NCBI RefSeq assembly: GCF_001905655.1
Contig: NZ_JMHT01000005.1
Location: forward strand, 124,001 to 188,000
Reading direction: 5' to 3'
Source: Mycobacterium sp. ST-F2
Lineage (GTDB): Bacteria; Actinomycetota; Actinomycetes; Mycobacteriales; Mycobacteriaceae
Length of the DNA: 64,000 nt
The notes beneath the pieces were generated by a model. That model searched no databases. It saw nothing but the letters and a program-made list of their open reading frames with translations, and was not told the origin of the DNA. Positions within the stretch are counted from its first letter, which is position 1, and each line of letters starts with the position of its first letter. Below are positions 60,314 through 64,000 of this stretch, in pieces. The translations under genes were made by a program, and so were the position numbers.

Positions 60314-61168
60314 ATGGGCGTGGACGGCACTGGCGGCGCAGACGGTACACGCAACAACTCTTTCGTGGTGGCGCATCGCGGGGCTTCGGCCGAGCGGCCC
60401 GAGCACACGCTGGCCGCCTACGAGCTGGCCCTGAGCCAGGGCGCCGATGGGCTCGAATGCGACGTCCGGCTGACCCGGGACGGGCACCTGGTGTGCGTGC
60501 ACGACCGCAGGGTGGATCGCACGTCCACCGGCACCGGACTGGTCAGCGAGATGAGCCTGGCCCAGCTTCGCGAATTGGATTACGGCGCATGGCATCCCAG
60601 CCGAGCCGATGGCGGCCAGAGCGCCGCCGGCCTGCTCACCCTCGACGAGCTGATCCGGCTGGCTCTGGACTGGGGCCGCCCGGTGAAGCTGTTCATCGAG
60701 ACCAAGCATCCGGTGCGGTACGGCGCGTTGGTCGAGAACAAGGTGCTGGCGCTGCTGCACCGGTACGGCATCGCGGCACCGGCCTCGGCCGACCTCGCAC
60801 GCGCCGTGGTGATGTCGTTCTCGGCAGCCGCGGTGTGGCGGATCCGCCGTGCGGCACCGATGCTGCCCACGGTGCTGCTCGGTGAGACGTCGCGGTACCT
60901 GGGCGGCAGTGCGGCGACGACCGTCGGTGCGACGGCGGTGGGACCGTCCATCACGACCCTTCGTGAGCACCCCGAACTGGTCGACCATGCGGCCGCGCAC
61001 GGGCGTGCGCTGTACTGCTGGACCGTCGACCACTACGAGGACGTGCGCTACTGCGCGGACCTCGAGGTCGGCTGGATCGCCACCAACCACCCGGGCCGCA
61101 CCAAGGCCTGGCTGCAGAACGGGCTGACCGGCGCGGGCCGGGACAGCGGCCAGGACGCGGAAGCCTAG
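60314..61168 (+). CDS. glpQ1: Glycerophosphodiester phosphodiesterase GlpQ1
   Basis: The 284-aa TIM-barrel enzyme hydrolyses glycerophosphodiesters to glycerol-3-phosphate and an alcohol. The motif VVAHRGASAERPEHTLAAYE carries the catalytic histidine, GADGLECDVRLTRDGHLVCVHD the metal-binding acidic residues and second histidine, and LFIETKHP the later metal site. No signal peptide, so cytoplasmic. The ATG at 60314 is four bases after the DUF4328 stop; the open frame from 60278 overlaps that gene. Confidence 0.93.
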   Translation: MGVDGTGGADGTRNNSFVVAHRGASAERPEHTLAAYELALSQGADGLECDVRLTRDGHLVCVHDRRVDRTSTGTGLVSEMSLAQLRELDYGAWHPSRADGGQSAAGLLTLDELIRLALDWGRPVKLFIETKHPVRYGALVENKVLALLHRYGIAAPASADLARAVVMSFSAAAVWRIRRAAPMLPTVLLGETSRYLGGSAATTVGATAVGPSITTLREHPELVDHAAAHGRALYCWTVDHYEDVRYCADLEVGWIATNHPGRTKAWLQNGLTGAGRDSGQDAEA

Positions 61169-61174
61169 GTATAC

Positions 61175-61723
61175 CTAGAGATTTCCGCCCGCGGCCTCGG
61201 GCGCGGTCGGGTCGGCCGCACCGGTGCCGGCCAGCTCGCGCGCCACGAAATCCTCGAGGTTGAACAGGTTTTCGCCGGCACGGTCGGCGATCTTCACCAG
61301 CGTGGTGATGGTCGCGACCTCTTCGACCTGTTCCTTGAGGAACCACTGCATGAACTGCTCGCCGAGGTAGTCGCCCTCTTCGCGGGCCACGCTGGCCAGC
61401 CGGCTGATCTGCTCGGTGACCACGCGTTCCTGGTTGAGCGCGAGCTTGAGCGCCTCGGTCGGCGAGTCGAAGGTGTTGCGCACCGGGTCGACGCCGGGAA
61501 TCTCCACCTCGATGTCACGGTCGAGCAGGTACTTCACCAGCATCATGGCGTGATTACGTTCTTCGACGGCCTGCGCATAGAAGTGCTTGGCCAGTTGGGG
61601 GAGGTCTTCTCCATCGAAGTAGACCGCGACCGCGATGTATTGCTGAGAGGCGCTGAATTCGCTCCGAATCTGCTCCTGCAGCAGTTGGTGGAATTTCGTC
61701 TCGAGGCGCGTCACTTCGGTCAT
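61175..61723 (-). CDS. bfrB: Ferritin BfrB
   Basis: The 182-aa ferritin stores iron. Ferroxidase residues are in QEQIRSEFSASQQYIAVAVY (Glu, Tyr), EERNHAMMLV (Glu, His) and LNQERVVTEQ (Glu). The non-heme ferritin matches M. tuberculosis BfrB (181 aa). The upstream region has two adjacent iron boxes. It lies convergent to glpQ1, six bases from its stop. Confidence 0.95.
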   Translation of the reverse strand: MTEVTRLETKFHQLLQEQIRSEFSASQQYIAVAVYFDGEDLPQLAKHFYAQAVEERNHAMMLVKYLLDRDIEVEIPGVDPVRNTFDSPTEALKLALNQERVVTEQISRLASVAREEGDYLGEQFMQWFLKEQVEEVATITTLVKIADRAGENLFNLEDFVARELAGTGAADPTAPEAAGGNL

Positions 61724-61757
61724 GAAAATGAAAGATAGTGCAGGTCAAATGGCCTTG

Positions 61758-61796
61758 TCATGCAAGGTCAACCTAATTCAGGAAAGCATATCCTTA
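61758..61796. promoter_or_regulatory. Tandem IdeR iron boxes of bfrB
   Basis: TCATGCAAGGTCAACCTAA (61758-61776) and TCAGGAAAGCATATCCTTA (61778-61796) are two 19-bp sites separated by one base, 35-73 bp upstream of the bfrB start. The second matches the 19-bp IdeR consensus (TTAGGTTAGGCTAACCTAA) at 13 positions in the minus-strand reading. M. tuberculosis bfrB is likewise activated by IdeR through tandem boxes. Confidence 0.65.
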
Positions 61797-61876
61797 CCCA
61801 ATGTGACGCATGCAATATCCATTAATTCGAATTGCTGAATGCGAATAAAGGTAAGGCTTGGCTCGTGTCCGCGGAA

Positions 61877-62692
61877 TTACGCCGGGTGCAGCCAACCCAA
61901 ATGGCGTGCGGCCAACGCGTAGCCCACGAATGCCACCGCGTCGATCACCCCGTGCCCGATGATCAACGGCCACAACCGGCCGGTCCGCCGCCAGGCGTAT
62001 CCGAACACCAGTCCCATGGCGATGTTGCCCAGCCCGGCACCGAACCCCTGATACAGGTGGTAGCTGCCGCGCAGCAGCGCCGACAGGGCCAGCGATTTGG
62101 TCGGGGAGACGTCGAGTTGACGCAGCCGGGTCAACAGGAAGCCGACGACGACGATCTCTTCGGCCCAGGCGTTCGCGAACGCCATGAGCAGCAGCACGGG
62201 AATACGCCACCAGGTGTCGCCGAGCGTGCTCGGCACCACGTCGACGCCCATGCCCAGGGCCCGGCCGGCGACATACAGCCCGAGCCCGGGCAGGCCGATG
62301 AGTGCGGCGAGGCCCAGACCGCCGAGGAGGTCGGGCCGCCATCGAAAGCGGCCCAGCCCGATTGCCGCGGGCCGGAAGCCGGTGCGCCACAACAGATACA
62401 GGGCCAGGGCGCCCCAGCCGACCAGTGTGAAGGCCGGGCTGAGGTTCAGCAGGAAGTCGATGAAGTCGATAGGCGAGCGCCGGTGGTTGAGCGCGACCTT
62501 CTGCCCGGCCAGCCCGAGGATCACGGCTTCGGCCAGGCTGACGACGGCCGTATAGGCCGACAGGCCGAACGTCACCGCCAGCACCACGGCGATCTCGATG
62601 CGCAGCGCGCGTCGTTCGGTCTCCTGCTCCGGCCCGGTCATCGCAGCAACGGTAACCGCGCCTGTCTGATGCTCTTCGCGCAAGCGGCTCAT
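61877..62692 (-). CDS. CPBP-family intramembrane glutamic endopeptidase
   Basis: The 271-aa protein with about eight helices carries the conserved motifs of the Abi/CPBP peptidases: EE in FANAWAEEIVVVGFLLTRLR, SALLRGSYHLYQG (arginine/histidine) and NIAMGLVFGYAWRRTG, followed by a late histidine in IIGHGVIDAVAFV. It may process prenylated or membrane peptides; target unknown. Its ATG is eight bases after the upstream DUF2470 gene's stop, so it is likely in one operon with that IdeR-boxed gene. Confidence 0.87.
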   Translation of the reverse strand: MSRLREEHQTGAVTVAAMTGPEQETERRALRIEIAVVLAVTFGLSAYTAVVSLAEAVILGLAGQKVALNHRRSPIDFIDFLLNLSPAFTLVGWGALALYLLWRTGFRPAAIGLGRFRWRPDLLGGLGLAALIGLPGLGLYVAGRALGMGVDVVPSTLGDTWWRIPVLLLMAFANAWAEEIVVVGFLLTRLRQLDVSPTKSLALSALLRGSYHLYQGFGAGLGNIAMGLVFGYAWRRTGRLWPLIIGHGVIDAVAFVGYALAARHLGWLHPA

Positions 62693-62700
62693 CGGCGCGC

Positions 62701-63495
62701 TCAGGTCCTGCGCGCGCGCAGCCCGTTGAGGAACGGGCAGCCCATCAGGGTGCGGATGGCGCGGCTGAGGCCGGTGACGTCGTCGACGGGCCTGCTGAAC
62801 GGCAACCGGACGTCGTGGTCGCCGTCTTCGCGTTCGATGCGCAGCTGCACGCCGTAGCGGTCGAGGCCCAAGGGGCGGACGTGGCCGCGGCGCAGGGTGA
62901 CCGGGAGCCGGCTGGCGAGCCGGTCGACCATGTCGCGGTGGGCGCTCTCCATGTGTTGCACCCAGTGCGACTCCATGGCGCAGAACGGGTCGGGCCGGGC
63001 GTCAAGCAGTGCGCCGACGGGCACGGACTCGGCGCCGGTGGCGTCGGCCACCACGACCGACTCGATCTCGAGCCGGACCAGCGTGCAGGGGTTTTCGTGG
63101 TCTGCTCCGGCATTCACTTGGAGCAGTACCGGGTGCGGGTTTTCGGACGCGACGAGGTCGAGCAGCGCCGGGACCCGTGCCGCCGGGACGGCGTGCAGGC
63201 GGCCGCGGAACCAGACGAGGGAGCGCACCCGTTCCCGCAACGGCAGGGCGGCCAGATCGGTCAGTTCCAGCATGGCGGCGACGCCGCTGTGTCCGGCGGC
63301 GCCGGCCGTGGCGGCGAGGAGGCCCGAGGCCGGGACCGTCAGGACGACGGAGCCGTCGGCCAGCAGATGGTGCACCGGCGTGGTGATCGGTGTGACGCCG
63401 TCGGCGGCCAGCATCGCGTCGGCCGCTCGGGCGCACGCGCTGCGGACGCGTTCGGCTGTGGTCGGTGCTGCGATTGTCGTCGTGAGGTCGCGCAT
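62701..63495 (-). CDS. DUF2470 protein, Rv3839-like, iron-regulated
   Basis: The 264-aa protein has the DUF2470 region near residue 175 (HWVQHMESAHRDMVDRLASR), resembling HugZ/HutZ-type heme proteins. The gene lies between pheA and bfrB like Rv3839, a gene known to be controlled by IdeR, and a strong iron box sits 21 bp upstream. A role in iron or heme handling is likely. Related gene in the window: 15991-16791. Confidence 0.8.
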   Translation of the reverse strand: MRDLTTTIAAPTTAERVRSACARAADAMLAADGVTPITTPVHHLLADGSVVLTVPASGLLAATAGAAGHSGVAAMLELTDLAALPLRERVRSLVWFRGRLHAVPAARVPALLDLVASENPHPVLLQVNAGADHENPCTLVRLEIESVVVADATGAESVPVGALLDARPDPFCAMESHWVQHMESAHRDMVDRLASRLPVTLRRGHVRPLGLDRYGVQLRIEREDGDHDVRLPFSRPVDDVTGLSRAIRTLMGCPFLNGLRARRT

Positions 63496-63515
63496 GTCCC
63501 GCCTTCGCTAGTAAG

Positions 63516-63534
63516 TGAGGTAAGCCTAAGTTAA
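63516..63534. promoter_or_regulatory. IdeR iron box
   Basis: On the minus strand the site reads TTAACTTAGGCTTACCTCA, which matches the 19-bp consensus at 15 positions. It lies 21 bp upstream of the GTG/ATG region of the Rv3839-like gene, consistent with repression by iron-bound IdeR. Confidence 0.75.
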
Positions 63535-63616
63535 CTATCGCCTGGTGCCGGCGCAAGGCCTACCGAAAGGCCCGCGTCGCGAGCTCCGGCGCACCGGCAA
63601 CCAGTAGGGTTGCGGC

Positions 63617-64000
63617 GTGGCACGCATCGCCTATCTCGGGCCGCAAGGCACTTTCACTGAAGCGGCCATGCTGCAATTGGCCGACGCCGCACCGGGCGGA
63701 TCGGAGTTCGAACCCGTCGCCTGCGACAGCTCGGGCGCGGCGCTGGAAGCCGTGCGGATGGGCACCGCGGACTACGCGTGCGTACCGATCGAGAACTCCA
63801 TCGAGGGTTCGGTGCTGCCGACCATGGACAGCCTGTCGTGGGGCAGTGGCGTACAGATTTTCGCCGAGCACACCCTCGATGTCGCGTTCACCATCGTCGT
63901 CCGGCCGGGTGTGACCGCCGAAACGGTGTCCACCGTCGCGGCCTTCCCCGTGGCGGCGGCCCAGGTGCGGCGGTGGCTGGCCGAGCGGCTGCCGCACGCC
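63617..64000 (+). CDS. pheA: Prephenate dehydratase PheA (3' partial)
   Basis: The first 128 residues of prephenate dehydratase, which makes phenylpyruvate for phenylalanine synthesis. ARIAYLGPQGTFTEAAMLQL is the family N terminus and YACVPIENSIEGSVLPTMD the substrate-site signature. GTG start at 63617. The gene runs off the right edge, where the rest of the catalytic domain and the ACT regulatory domain should lie. Confidence 0.95.
   Translation, partial: MARIAYLGPQGTFTEAAMLQLADAAPGGSEFEPVACDSSGAALEAVRMGTADYACVPIENSIEGSVLPTMDSLSWGSGVQIFAEHTLDVAFTIVVRPGVTAETVSTVAAFPVAAAQVRRWLAERLPHA

Overview
The window is 64 kb of high-GC, gene-dense actinobacterial chromosome and almost certainly comes from a non-tuberculous, probably fast-growing Mycobacterium (Mycolicibacterium). 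Gene content and order match mycobacterial blocks that I recognise from the proteins: fusA2 / Rv0121c-like / treS / mak and TetR / cyp138 / msrA / Rv0138-like / Rv0139-like (M. tuberculosis Rv0120c-Rv0139), then gltB-gltD, a PHP protein, ethR-ethA, rraA, hns, an Rv3850-like gene, espR, an Rv3847-like gene, sodA, glpQ1, bfrB, an Rv3839-like gene and pheA (Rv3859c down to Rv3838c). These two blocks flank the oriC/ESX-1 side of the M. tuberculosis map and lie far apart there; here they are joined. Mycobacterial hallmarks include KstR-, IdeR- and EthR-type operator sequences, F420-type oxidoreductases, trehalose/maltose-1-phosphate metabolism and many GTG starts.

Layout. 1-10.3 kb: end of a zinc alcohol dehydrogenase, a DMT-type membrane protein, two tandem carboxylic acid reductases (about 1170 aa each) and a DUF559 endonuclease-like gene. 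10.4-21.2 kb: secreted lipase-like protein, EF-G-like fusA2, PPOX protein, membrane protein, a phosphoribosyltransferase, a DUF2470 protein, the treS-mak trehalose-to-maltose-1-phosphate operon and a membrane diguanylate cyclase. 21.2-22 kb: a decayed patch with SDR and P450 remnants. 22-26.6 kb: MarR-controlled ABC exporter, enoyl-CoA hydratase, pncA and two TetR genes. 26.7-34.7 kb: cyp138, an EphF-like hydrolase, msrA, a KstR-box gene pair, a methyltransferase, SRPBCC, a GPG-repeat secreted protein, DUF427 and an AlkA-like glycosylase. 35.2-41.3 kb: glutamate synthase gltBD. 41.5-49.4 kb: polysaccharide deacetylase, LLM oxidoreductase, PHP protein, lipoprotein, DinB3-type polymerase, adenylate cyclase and ethR. 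49.5-64 kb: ethA, rraA, hns, a secreted repeat protein, an ImmA-like peptidase with a seven-helix partner, espR, sodA, rhodanese, glpQ1, bfrB with tandem IdeR boxes, a CPBP protease, an IdeR-boxed DUF2470 gene and the start of pheA.

The most unusual sequence features are four copies of one long palindrome (core GTGCACGATTTTCCGCG and its complement) placed at gene 3' ends. One copy carries the stop codons of two convergent genes inside its arms. A second, unrelated 23-bp perfect palindrome occupies another convergent junction. Other points of interest are the ImmA-type peptidase/membrane pair beside espR, several clean operators (MarR, TetR, KstR, EthR, IdeR) and a cluster of DnaA-box-like 9-mers near 58.8 kb. 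No tRNA, rRNA, CRISPR array or insertion sequence was recognised.
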